From Clytia hemisphaerica (lineage: Eukaryota; Cnidaria; Hydrozoa; Leptothecata; Clytiidae), in NCBI GenBank assembly GCA_902728285.1, contig CACVBU010000593.1, forward strand, positions 2,733-66,732: a DNA stretch of 64,000 nucleotides, in the 5' to 3' direction. Made by a program: the position numbers and the translations under genes. The notes beneath the pieces were generated by a model. It was not told the origin of the DNA. It worked only from the letters and a program-made list of their open reading frames with translations, and made no database searches. Positions within the stretch are counted from its first letter, which is position 1. Every line of letters begins with the position of its first letter. This document shows, piece after piece, positions 54,246 to 64,000 of the stretch.

Positions 54246-56290
54246 TCACGAATTGGTTTCTTTGATGCTCCAGGCTTTATCATATCGTTCTTGTACAAAG
54301 AAGATTTCGCCGTGTTGTTTAGGTTGCCAATGATGCAGAAGCATAATCACAATGTCAATATCGTCAGCAATCACATTCACTTTGCGACTTGGTTGCTTAA
54401 AAGCATGCTCCAAAGCTTTAGCGACAATAGTACTATCTGCATCTCCGTTACAGTTGTGAACCTCAATTTGAGATTCTCTGAGAAGTTTAGTAATGAAGGT
54501 GATGAATTCGGCTTTGTTCTCGACACAACTGAAGTATCGGTTTGTATGGAACAGGATTCTCTGGAACAATTTGGACAAGTTTACTTTGGGGTACTGCGTT
54601 CCGGCGAAGATGCTGATGACTTTTGGTACTCTCGTTGTCATTGCCATCAAACACGACGATTGAATGCTCGTAGTGTTTCTTTACAAAACCAACGTATGCT
54701 TTACCAACCGCAGAAAAATTCATTCCCTTCTTCCAGGTCACACGGTGAAGAAGAGCACCTCCATCAATGATTGAAGTAGCTTGCTTGTCGGTCTTGCTTA
54801 ATGGTATTGCAGTGGGAGGAAACCTTTCTTAGGGAAGGTTTTTTCATCATCCCATCTTTGAACAAGGACATGGGCTCAGTTGTCAACTCCTATTCGAAAA
54901 ACGGCTCCAAGCTCTCTTCTCTTTCGGCAACGACGATTATCCTAGTAAACATAACGGTAGGATCGATACCTGTTGTTTCTTCCTTTGTTTTACTGTTATC
55001 TTCTTGCATCTTTTCTTTTGATCGAAGCATTCGCAATATTTGGTCCATCCAAACCCTTTTGAATCTTCTGACCGACGTCTTCTGCTTTTTCGCAATTGAT
55101 GCCATCTTGCCCAGAAACTAATACCAGACCACTTGAAAGCGATACCAAATCTGAGCCTGGCACCATAAATGGATTTTTCATTTCCAGCCAGGACAACAGT
55201 TTCTCGATGTCCGTGTGGTCTCGTTTTCTTCTTGTGACTCCGAGCTCAATATGTTGGGAACTTGACGTTGCTTGAGCCTTACTAAGTTGCATCATTGCAT
55301 CATTGCATCGTGAATGGTAGCCATATGGTTGAGAGTTAAGACGCTTTCTGTCATTCCCCTGCCTTGTGTTAAACGTGATTTGATTGTGCGCATGAGGGCC
55401 TGCTCGATGGTTAGATCCGTCCATAAGCCTGTAAAATTCTTGTCTGTCCTTTTGATAGTATGCTGTTGGTCCATGAATTGTTGGTACAACCAAGGATGTT
55501 TCTCAGAAAGCTTTCTCATCTCCTGGACATAAAGTCTTGCGCTCTTTGCATAATGAATGTGCCCAGTTGCTGCGAATAGATTCATCATTTTGGTTACGGC
55601 GAAGAGGTGTATTTCCTAATCAGACGTTCTTTCGGCGAAAACGAACATCTTTACAATGTCCACATAATCCATAAAAATGATCCACAGCTTTGACGTTCTT
55701 GACTCTTCAGATAACCTTTCTTGTTCGTCTCTGATCATCGCCATGAGCTTCCGGTATCCTTCTGTAGATGTCACGCTTAGAAATTCCTCTTCAGAATGTG
55801 TCCCATCCATAATAGAATTGTGAAATACTTGTAGCTGGACCAGTTCTGGCAGGTAACCATTTTCATCGATGATATTTTTAATGATGATTGTCATCAAGGC
55901 TGACTGGACCGAATGCTCTCAATGCCCTTGCAATCTCTTTGCCTTTCATTAGTTAAGGAATGCTATTTTCGGCGTAAATTTCTTCTAGCAGGTCCTCCAA
56001 ACCAGAACCTTTCATTATGAGCCAATACTCCCAACAAAACTCATTAGAGTGTGGAATCCTCCTAACCGACATACGATCTCTAACGACTCTTCTTTTATTA
56101 TCACCATTGTGACACATGGTACTTTAACGCCAGCTTTTTTAGCTTCTTCGATAATGAACTGCAACGTCGAATAGATACAAGTTGCACTAGACGGTGTCAG
56201 ATCGATAATTAGTAGAAATTGTATTGATGATTCAGTTTCTTTTCTGGTGTGGCTCCTGTTGCCAATTGCATATATCCTGTCCAATTAGGT
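54246..56290 (-). pseudogene. Transposon-type gene with PIN-like C-terminal domain, frameshifted
   Basis: Read on the minus strand it gives, in order: IVCRLGGFHTLMSFVGSIG, GLEDLLEEIYAEN, GHIHYAKSARLYVQEM, GLWTDLTIEQALMRTIKSR, TQGRGMTES, then VTRRKRDHTDIEKLLSWLE. A second part follows, with VTWKKGMNFSAVGKAYVGFV, HSIVVFDGND, GDADSTIV and ADDIDIVIMLLHHW. I recall this arrangement from many multi-copy genes in invertebrates. The acidic motifs resemble PIN/5'-nuclease folds. The reading frame shifts at least four times (near 56020, 55310, 55000 and 54660), so this copy is dead. What the family does is not known to me. Confidence 0.6.
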
Positions 56291-57625
56291 CTTGATTTAC
56301 TAGTGGAGTGAAAAAACCAACCGCAATGCCATATGATATTGTAATTGATAGAGCATGGAACCCGGTACTAGGGTTGCGAGCTGATGGGGGGGGGGTGCCG
56401 CCCGACTTTCGAACTTTGGACCCTTACCGGGACTAAAAAGGAGAAAACAAAAGAACATTTTGGGAATTTTACGACCGTTAGCGGGACAAATTTGACCAAT
56501 TTTTACCAAATTTCGATCTTACATTTTTCCTGGTTTTTCATTTTGTTGAGCAAGAGAAAAACTATTAAAAATCGTTAAATTTCTTTTGAGAAAGTCGAAG
56601 ACACCAACCAGGCCAACCAATTTCAATTTTTATTTGTTTTTGATACTATTGTTGTATTTTTGTATTAGCCTCCGTCTCGATAGAAGACTGGGCCCGAATT
56701 TGCGGACGTTTTCACAGTTTCACATTCGTTTTCGGCTATACGACAGCGTTTTCAAGCGGAAAGCAGAGGAAATCTCTGAAATTATGGCAGGGAGTGCTAA
56801 CCTATTTTTCCAGTGTTTCTCAAGATTGGAGCAAGATTATTGTTCTAAGTTCATAAAGACCTAATAGTTTCAGATTAGTATGATTTCATCAGAAAAAACA
56901 TTTACACCAAAGCTCCTTATTGATATGTGAAGGCTACCAAAATTAGCAATGTCCTCCATCAGAAGAACTTTAACATAAGGGACAAGGACAGTCAAGAAGT
57001 CTACTTTGTTGAAAACTTGCACAAAATACTTAGAGAAAATGGTACAATGGAAGCCCATTCTATACTCCTAAATGATAGTTGAAAGATCACCAGTTGAGAG
57101 GGTTGATTAAAATAGAACTCAAAGCACACAATAAAGTATACATATATATTTGTCCAGAAAGAACTGGCATGTTGTTTGCTTTGTTTTGGTGTTTAAAAAT
57201 ATGTACTTATCAGTCCTAAAAAAATACAAATTCGAATATAATGAGGGCAATGAGTCTGGTTAAATGTTACTATATTTACAAGAAAGGATTACTGAAAAAA
57301 TACTACTGTATGTACTACTGATGAACTAAACTCAAAAACTAAAACTTTACCATAAATTTACATTACGACAATTTAAAAATCTATCTTTAATAGCAACAAA
57401 GAAAGTTTTAAAAACAGAGCTAGTCAGAGCTTCAATTCAGTAGGTATAGAGCTTTCAAAATTTGAAAACAGACACCACTGCATTGGTTACTACAAGACAC
57501 ACTATCCACACGGTTTTTTCGATTCATGAAAAAAATAAAGTATTTATCAAAAAAAGGTTCTCTTTTTTTTTGGTAATCAATTCCAACAAACAACAATCAA
57601 TATAACAGTTTTTTGAAAACCATCC
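56291..57625. other. Intergenic, no gene recognised
   Basis: A run of eight G is at 56389 and a CGGGAC word occurs twice nearby (56429, 56479). A plus-strand frame at 56586-56864 has no known domain. The stretch 56870-57625 is AT-rich and plain. Confidence 0.35.
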
Positions 57626-57629
57626 CACA

Positions 57630-58010
57630 GTGTAAACATTATCAACCAACTAAACCCACACCGCCAGAATTGTAAAAAGAAGTCCATATAATTTCTATCA
57701 AAAATTTCTCGTAAAATGTTTTTTTTCCAACATTCTGATACCAATCATGGCTGGAGGCATCATGTGTGGAGTGACTGTGTGGCATTTCATTGCTTTTAAT
57801 GATCACGATACCAAACATCAACCAAACAAAACTGTCGCCAAGCCAAATCTGTCGATTAAAAATTTCCATGAAAATTATAATTGAAACTTATCTCGTAAAA
57901 TGCTTTTTTCAACATTCTGGAGGTGTTCAAAGTTAGAGGTATCATATGTAGAGCCAAGCAATACATGAAAAGTCATTTGCTATCCCATTTGCCATGAGAT
58001 ATATGAGTCA
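57630..58010. repeat. Imperfect tandem repeat, ~180-bp unit
   Basis: CTCGTAAAATG(T/C)TTTTTT..CAACATTCTG is present at about 57708 and 57893. Around it, CCAACTAAACCCACACCGCC and CCAAACAAAACTGTCGCCAA correspond. The copies differ at many bases, so the duplication is old. Confidence 0.45.
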
Positions 58011-58297
58011 ACAAATCAAACAAAAACCAACAAATCATGTCTCTTCACTTTCATGTCACATCGTGTTTATATGGGGTATCAGAAAGCCAATCCACAAGAA
58101 GAGCCATCTTCCTTTATTATGGAGTGTTCCAAAACTATTGGTAGGTTGTTTGGAAGTAAAGAAATCCACACAGTTTGTTTTATTTTGAAGATTTAACTTG
58201 AAAACAAACTGCATCTTTCCAGCAGAAACTCATGTTTCAACCTTCTACATAACATTGGTCAGTCGGGTCTGCTACAAACATGTAATAGTTTTATTCA

Positions 58298-59130
58298 AAT
58301 TTGTCTCTCCATAGTTCTTGCATGAAAAGTTTGGCGACAAGTGTGATTGGTGTCAAGAGGCCAAGTGGATCGTAGATAGTCGATGTCTTCTTGAGGATGG
58401 ATCTCTTGGTAATCAACTTCAACATTGACCTTGTAAACAAAACAATCTGTTTCAAGGTCCCAGTGAACGCCTAGTGCTCTAGACATGACCTTGTCGTCCA
58501 GTTTCTTTGTCAGGTTGAAGCCTTTGTTGTTGAGAAGACTGATAACACCATGACTGGTCTCCTTGGCTGATGTAGCATTTGAATATGACATGAGTAAGTC
58601 ATCGACATAGAAATTTCTCAAGACAGCTTTGATGACTTCGGGTGGATAGTCGTTAGCTTGATCTCTTGCAGCCCGTTGTAGGGCATATAGGTCGCAGCAC
58701 AGGGAGAATTCGTCAGCCCAAAAATGTGTACGAGTAATTTATAGTGATTAGGAGGTTTGTGAGACTTTGAATCGTCTCTCCTGAGGAATCTGTTTGTATC
58801 CATGTCAGCCTTTTTCAATCTCACTTGACAAAACATAGCTGCGATATCAGCAACCACATCAACTCCATGGCGTCTAAATCGAAGCAAAACGCCAAGAAGG
58901 CTGTTCAGTAGATCAGGACCACTGTACAGTTTGGTATTCAAGCTTCCTGCATGTGACTGAGCAGCGGCGTTGAACACCATACGTACTTTGCCTGGCTTAT
59001 CCACACTGGTGACTCCATGATGAAGGATGTACCAAGTAGTGGCTGTGCGACATAATGCTTCTTCGTCTGAGAGTTTTCTGATCTATCCTTTCTCAAGGTA
59101 GGATGATATGTTAATAGCATACATTTCAAA
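58298..59130 (-). pseudogene. BEL/Pao element, reverse transcriptase region
   Basis: The minus strand reads DKPGKVRMVFNAAAQSHAGS, LNTKLYSGPDLLNSLLGVLL, RFRRHGVDVVADIAAMFCQV (first catalytic Asp region), FGLTNSPCAATY, then NFYVDDLLMSYS (the YVDD catalytic motif), and after a frame shift near 58430 TIYDPLGLLTPITLVAKLFM. This order is that of Pao/BEL polymerases. It ends in a stop near 58298; RNase H and integrase are missing. Frame changes near 58620 and 58430 show it is dead. Confidence 0.85.
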
Positions 59131-59930
59131 AAAGTCCGGATTGGATTGGAACTTCCTGCAAATTTGGTTGAGGCGTCTCTCAGCCAAGACTTTGCTTTCA
59201 GGCAGGCCTTCTTTCAAAGCATTGGTACGATGTAGTGAACATCTTTGAATTCGGTTTCTTTTTCAAGAATTTCTTGGTTACGTTGATCGTCGATAGAGCG
59301 CGATTTGCTTTCTTTGACCTCAGTGCCAAATGATTCAGTCTCCCAAAAACTGCTGTATTCAGCCTCAGAGAATTCACTTCTGATCCCCAAATTTCTGGTC
59401 AGTGCAACAATTCGACTTTCAATCGGATCTGAAGTACCATCGTACATTCCAAGCTGAGACCAACCGAGTCGAGTCTTTGAAGCATATGGGTAGCCTTTCT
59501 TTGACTTCCTGAAATCATGGCTGATGAGAACATCTGGAACATCAGCACCAATCAGTAGTTGTACTTGGTTGCTCTCGATATCTTGAAGACCGAGATCTCT
59601 GATGTAATCCCAGCTAGAATCAGTTGTTACCGGAACTTCTTGTCCTGGTACATTGAAATCCGAATCATTGAGGGAGTACACATTTTTCACTTTAGTCTGG
59701 TAACTGCCATCAACAGCTGCGATGGTAAGATCAACCAGCTTTGTCGGTAAAATGGTACTATCTCTGATTGTACCAAAGTTGATTTTGGTCTTTCTTCCTT
59801 GAAGATTTAGTTCATTGCAAAGTGATTTGGTAATAAGGGTACATTGGCTGCCAGTATCTAGCATGGCGTATGTATCAACCCACACACCCCGAACATTCTT
59901 CATCCGAACAGGGACAACCTGCAGACATGC
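59130..59930 (-). pseudogene. BEL/Pao element, aspartic protease region
   Basis: The sequence VWVDTYAMLDTGSQCTLITK holds the DTG(S) active-site motif followed by the QCTLI pattern of Pao-type proteases. Later IGADVPDVLISHDFRKSKKG is the second conserved block, and KTRLGWSQLGMYDG fits the family. A link to the reverse transcriptase (ERRLNQICRKFQSNPDFFEM) follows in another frame. It joins gag across a frameshift at about 59940. Confidence 0.85.
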
Positions 59931-59952
59931 CTTCTTCCTTTTACAAGTCTAT

Positions 59953-62063
59953 TTATGGTGGTTTCGATCTGTTGGCTGGTGGGATTGAAGGATCTTCAGA
60001 TTTCGCCTCGTCAACCTTTGGAGAGTTCTGTTGCTCCTTTGTTGTGGAAGATTTAAGCTTTGGTTGAGGAGACTTGTCTGGCTTATCTGGGCCTTTCTTT
60101 AGACCTTGATGCAGGGTTGTATGATGTCTAATCTTGTATCCATCAATGCAGCAATGCTTTTTGGACTTGCAAGCTTTCACGTTGTGTTTCGGGCTGAGAC
60201 AGTTGAAGCATAACCTTTTCTTTCTAACGAAAGAAACCTTTTCTGTGTCACCTTTGGATTTGTAGATGGGACAGCGATACAACCAATGATCTTTGTTGCA
60301 TAAGGAACAACGGCGTTTCTGCTCTTGAGAATCATCATCAGGAGAAGTTCGGTTGTGCATGTTTGACAGTTTTTTGTAGCCGTCTTTGTTAAGGTATGGA
60401 TCCCTAGCTGCCATGGCTCTATCTTGCAGCCACTTTTCAAGATGATACAGATTGGGTTCTTGGTTCCTTCGCAATACAAGTGAGTATTCAGACCATTTCC
60501 TTTGGGGGTAGACAGGAAGCCTTGACAAGGTCTGACGTAGTAGATCAGTGCTACAGATATCAGCAACATAGTTCATTATTAGCAGTGTGTTTAGACAAAT
60601 CGAGATTTCGAAATACAGGGTTGCAAGAGCCTTCGGATCAGAATCGTGGACTTGTTTGCGTTTAGTTATCCTTTGGATCACAGATTGAGCAACGACCACC
60701 TTGTTTCCAAACAGATACAGTTTCTTTAAGGAACTGACATAACCTTGGCCATCATTGGTGAAACCTTCAATCGATTTTAGGGCTTCACCTTTCAGGTGTT
60801 GTTACAAGTAAGTGTGCTTTTGGAAGAAATCGAGATATGGTTGCTTATGGACTATGTCATAGAACTTTGATACGAATTCGATCCATTTGTCAGCTTCTCC
60901 TGCAAACACTATCAACTCTTGTCTCGGTAACCTTTGTTGAATGAGTAGCTCCATTAGGATATTTCTGGAATGATTGGTATCCGGGATGGTCAAATTATTT
61001 GGATCTAATTCATCTATCCATTGGTCTAGAGATCTGCGTTCCGCGATGGGGTGAGTGTCTTGAATCGGGCGATTTGAATCAACAAACTGCACTGATTTGA
61101 GAGATCTCTTTGAAGCTTCGGTTGGTAAAGATGAAGCGACAACATTTTTCATCTGAGGAGGCAATGTTGTTAAAGGGTTGACATTCACGAGGGGATTCAA
61201 TGTCGTAGAAGGATTGGCATTCACGAAGGGATCTAATGCCGTTGAAGTGTTGACATTCATAAGGGGATTCAATGTCGTAGAAGGGTTGGCATTCACGAAG
61301 GGATCTAATGCCGTTGAAGTGTAGACATTCATTTGAGGAATCCATGTCTTTGAAGGTTTGACATTCACGAGGGGATTCAATGTCTTTGAGATACTGTAAC
61401 ATTAGCCTGACGAGGTAATATTTGTTGGACAGTAACATGCGGAGTTAAAGTCGGTTGAGTGTACGTAGCCTGAGGAGGCTTGAACATTTGGTTGACATTG
61501 CCATGCGGAGACAATGCCATTTTTGAAGCAACATTTGCACGAGGAGCTGGTAATGTTGTCGACAAACGAACGGTTGGGTTTGGATTAGGAAGATTTAATT
61601 CATCGTCGGAAAGAATTAAGTTTGGATATACGGTAGACACATTTGGTATTGTGTAGGTACTTTGTAATTGATCGTTGAAGTTTGATTGGTAACCCGGATT
61701 TCTTGGTAATTTCGGAGTAAATTCATCGGTATTAGGATTCAAATAGGTTTCGACTAAGTTTTTCATGGGTGATACGGGACTATTCAGTAATCTGGTATTG
61801 GGTGGTATTGGATGGCAGGTGCGCGCACCGCCGTGTTGGCTTGTACTGGCGATAGCAAAAGGGTTGATGTTAGTTTGCGTATTTAATTTTGTATCATGCG
61901 TGGAGGTAACGATGGGTTCAGTATAATCCTGCATTGAGGTCTCGATAAATTCCGTATGGTTTTGAATTGCGTGAGTATTGCTTGCGCTGTCGCTTAGATT
62001 TTGTATTGATCGAGTTTCGGTATTTGTGTGATTGATAAAAAATTCGACAGTATTCGGGCTCAA
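59953..62063 (-). pseudogene. BEL/Pao element, gag region with 12-residue repeats
   Basis: From the start at 62063 the product is a Pro/Asn/Thr-rich leader with ten or more Asn-Pro words. After a frame change near 61400 comes a 12-residue repeat (TALDPFVNANPS / TTLNPLMNVNTS), then a Pao-type capsid region with QWIDELDPNNL and VVVAQSVIQRITKRKQVHDS. It ends with cysteine knuckles CSLCNKDHWLYRC and CFNCLSPKHNVKAC. One in-frame stop lies at 60802-60804, with the same frame open on both sides. The knuckles bind RNA in this family. No LTR is recognisable at either side. Confidence 0.8.
61165..61390. repeat. 36-bp tandem repeat inside gag
   Basis: ATTCACGAAGGGATCTAATG and ATTCACGAGGGGATTCAATG alternate, about six units in total, each encoding 12 residues on the minus strand. 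The unit length keeps the frame, so copy number could change without breaking gag. Confidence 0.75.
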
Positions 62064-62130
62064 GTTTTTTCCTTAAATCTCGCATTATTGGAGCTTATCT
62101 CTTAGATAGTGATTTGTCTTAGACTATAGC

Positions 62131-62942
62131 CCCGGGGGGTACTAGGGTTGGTGGATGAGTTTTGGGTTTTTGGGCTCTCTTAACCACCAAACTTAGTTTA
62201 ATATTGTATTATTCACTTTTTTACAATTTCTAATATAGGTACTTTCATAAAGTACCTAATTTCAAGAATTTTAATTGTCGCAAAATCTCGTAAACTTCGA
62301 AGTTATAAACGTTTTTAGGACCTAGATATTGCACAAATGAATTTAAGGTCATAAAACCTATACTTTTTAGGCACCTATACTTATAGTTTGTACAAAAAAA
62401 ATCATTTTCTTCTCCATAGTTATAATCCAAAGAAATCGTAAGGCTCTCAAAGTTATATTTTAAAGCTCATTTATGGTAGTGGCCAATAAAATCTGAAAAT
62501 CGACTTTCCCAAAACATGGTCATACTGCATACCAAAATGTCACAAATTTAATGGAGATTTAGAAAAATATTATACATATATAATAATATATTATAAAAAC
62601 TTATCCAAGAAAAACATTTTGTAGGTTTGAAGGGGTAAATAGCTAAAATTGCATTTTTTCACGAAGGAATAAACATTTTCATAGCCTCTTCCATAAAAAA
62701 CCATACCCATTGAAGAAATTCATAGGTAGCCTAGACTCACCAGAAAAAAGTTTTAACCCTTACTGTCTTCTCTATCAGGATATAGGAGTACCTTTTTTTT
62801 TGTAGATTTTAAGGGGTATCCATTGGTATCCTTAGAGAGACTAAATTAAATTTTTCAGATTTTTGCGATTTTAAAAGGTAAAAGACCGACCTTTACCGTC
62901 CGCACATACCCAGCACCCTTTTTCTACCTAAGTACCCCCCCC
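62131..62942. mobile_element. G-run-tipped element abutting BEL/Pao leader
   Basis: GGGGGGTACTAGG at the left partly mirrors CCTAAGTACCCCCCCC at the right (with the sequence CCGTCCGCACATACCCAGCA just inside). The right end of about 70 bases also occurs inside the hAT-like element at 38277. The left and right interiors differ, so end assignment is tentative. The element starts within 70 bases of the gag start, so it may have replaced the 5' LTR. Confidence 0.4.
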
Positions 62943-63515
62943 AATGAACAAAGTTAGGTGATTTCTTGATCGTTACGAGAGCGAAAAAACATGGTATTAT
63001 GTTGATGGGCGATAAGAGGGGTTATTATCTCCCAGTTTGCATATTTCGATATTCTTCGAGCGTGTCGAGCTTTTATTTATGTTACAGGGGTTGTTGTTCT
63101 TAACCCTTAGCCCACGAGGGACTCGTATACGCGTCCTGAGAGAGAGTCTTCTTTGAGCTCAGATATCAAGCCATGTTTTGATCTTGAAAGGATCAGGTTA
63201 TGATTTTCGGAAAGAGAATAAAAAACCCTTTCCGAAAAGTATTCGGGTCATAAGGGTTTGGATGTAAAAAAATTTCAAAGCAAATGTCTGGAAAAGGGCC
63301 CGTCTACAGAGTACGTGCGCACTAAGGGGGAGGACAGTCTTCTTAAAAGTGAATGCTTGCGTACGGGGGGGGGGAAGGGGGTCAAAGAAAAATGTACGTA
63401 CGCAGAACAAAAAATTTCATAGTCTTTTTTGCTTGTTTTTTTGTCGATTTTTACGCTTCTTATGTGCAAGGAAAAAGAGTTTCATGTATGAAATAAAGGT
63501 CCGAACCAAACGTTT
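62943..63515. other. Intergenic, no gene recognised
   Basis: A run of ten G is at 63366-63375. Otherwise plain sequence, with open frames on both strands at 63198-63567 that look like chance. Confidence 0.35.
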
Positions 63516-64000
63516 GGTGTCTTTTTACAGAGAAATGTCTATGTCGGTGATAAGCAATCAGTATTGAGACTATCATGTCAACCAGTATCAATAAGCTCAG
63601 AATGATTTCATTTACTGTAATATGACTGAAACATCCTTCCAAGATCTCTTTTTGTTGAAGAAGAACATCAAAACAAAGGTCAGTTCCTTTTTACAGTGAA
63701 TTGTTCACATCGATTACACACAGCCAATATGGACACTACAATGTTAATGAGCTCAGAATAATTTCAATGACTGTAATTTTGCTGAAACATCCTTCCAAGA
63801 AGTATGTCTATTGATTAGAAACATCAAAACAAAGATCAGTGCCTTTTTACAGGGAAACTTCCATATCAGTTAGATGCAACCGATATGGCCACTACCATGT
63901 CAATAAGCTCAGAATGATTTCAATGACTGTAGTTTGGCTGAAACATCTTTCCAGGAAGTCTGTATATTGATTAGAAACATCAAAACAAAGATCAGTGCAT
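63516..64000. repeat. Tandem repeat, three ~160-bp units (runs past window)
   Basis: CTTTTTACAG marks unit starts ending at 63530, 63696 and 63852 (steps of 166 and 156). Each unit holds AATAAGCTCAGAATGATTTC (or a variant), GACTGTAATTTTGCTGAAAC (or a variant) and ACATCAAAACAAAGATCAGT. The third unit reaches the window end, so the array continues. It is non-coding. Confidence 0.85.

Noticed and set aside
54291-54770. Plus-strand open frame of 159 codons
   Set aside because: It is the antisense of the PIN-like transposon gene, whose minus-strand reading matches known motifs.
63516-64000. CRISPR-like or gene-cluster repeat
   Set aside because: The units are contiguous and wholly similar, so it is a simple tandem repeat.

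Overview
This window is nuclear DNA of an animal: AT-rich, intron-containing and crowded with transposon remnants. Its one clearly intact conserved gene is UBA5, the UFM1-activating enzyme, spread over 13 exons on the + strand (15126-22697). A pair of small secreted cysteine-rich peptide genes (27.1-28.5 kb and 31.1-34.9 kb) resembles, from memory, a family common in arthropods. BEL/Pao, LINE, Penelope-like, KDZ-like and several MITE families are also present. I lean towards an arthropod (a springtail or crustacean would fit), but the sequence alone does not settle this.

Layout. 0-5 kb: MITE copies, including a 1.75 kb inverted-repeat element holding a single N next to an indel-rich duplicate, probably an assembly join. 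4.9-9.2 kb: GC-rich tandem repeats around a broken KDZ-type transposase. 11-12.6 kb: a short element, then a LINE reverse-transcriptase scrap joined to the endonuclease end of a Penelope-like element. 13.4-14.4 kb: local duplications. 15.1-22.7 kb: UBA5, with foldback MITEs and a tRNA-derived SINE in its introns. 23-27 kb: nested and foldback MITEs. 25-35 kb: a duplicated block with two paralogous two-coding-exon peptide genes, each with a conserved TATA promoter and a non-coding first exon. 33.7-43.7 kb: at least six terminal-inverted-repeat elements. 43.0-44.4 kb: an open stretch on the minus strand and a probable terminal exon with a poly(A) signal. 44.4-49.4 kb: dispersed and tandem repeats. 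49.6-52.5 kb: an unrecognised multi-exon + strand gene whose splice phases fit across most junctions although the frame carries stop codons. 52.7-53.9 kb: a 5'-truncated LINE. 54.2-56.3 kb: a frameshifted transposon-type gene with a PIN-like end. 58.3-62.1 kb: the gag-protease-RT part of a BEL/Pao element. 62.1-64 kb: a further element and a tandem repeat.

I see no coordinated gene system such as an operon, defence island or biosynthetic cluster. The items most worth following up are the unrecognised gene at 49.6-52.5 kb, the duplicated secreted-peptide locus, the non-canonical UBA5 exon 8/9 junction, the regularly spaced ATTGG array at 41.3-41.4 kb, and the GC-rich tandem array at 8.3-9.2 kb.
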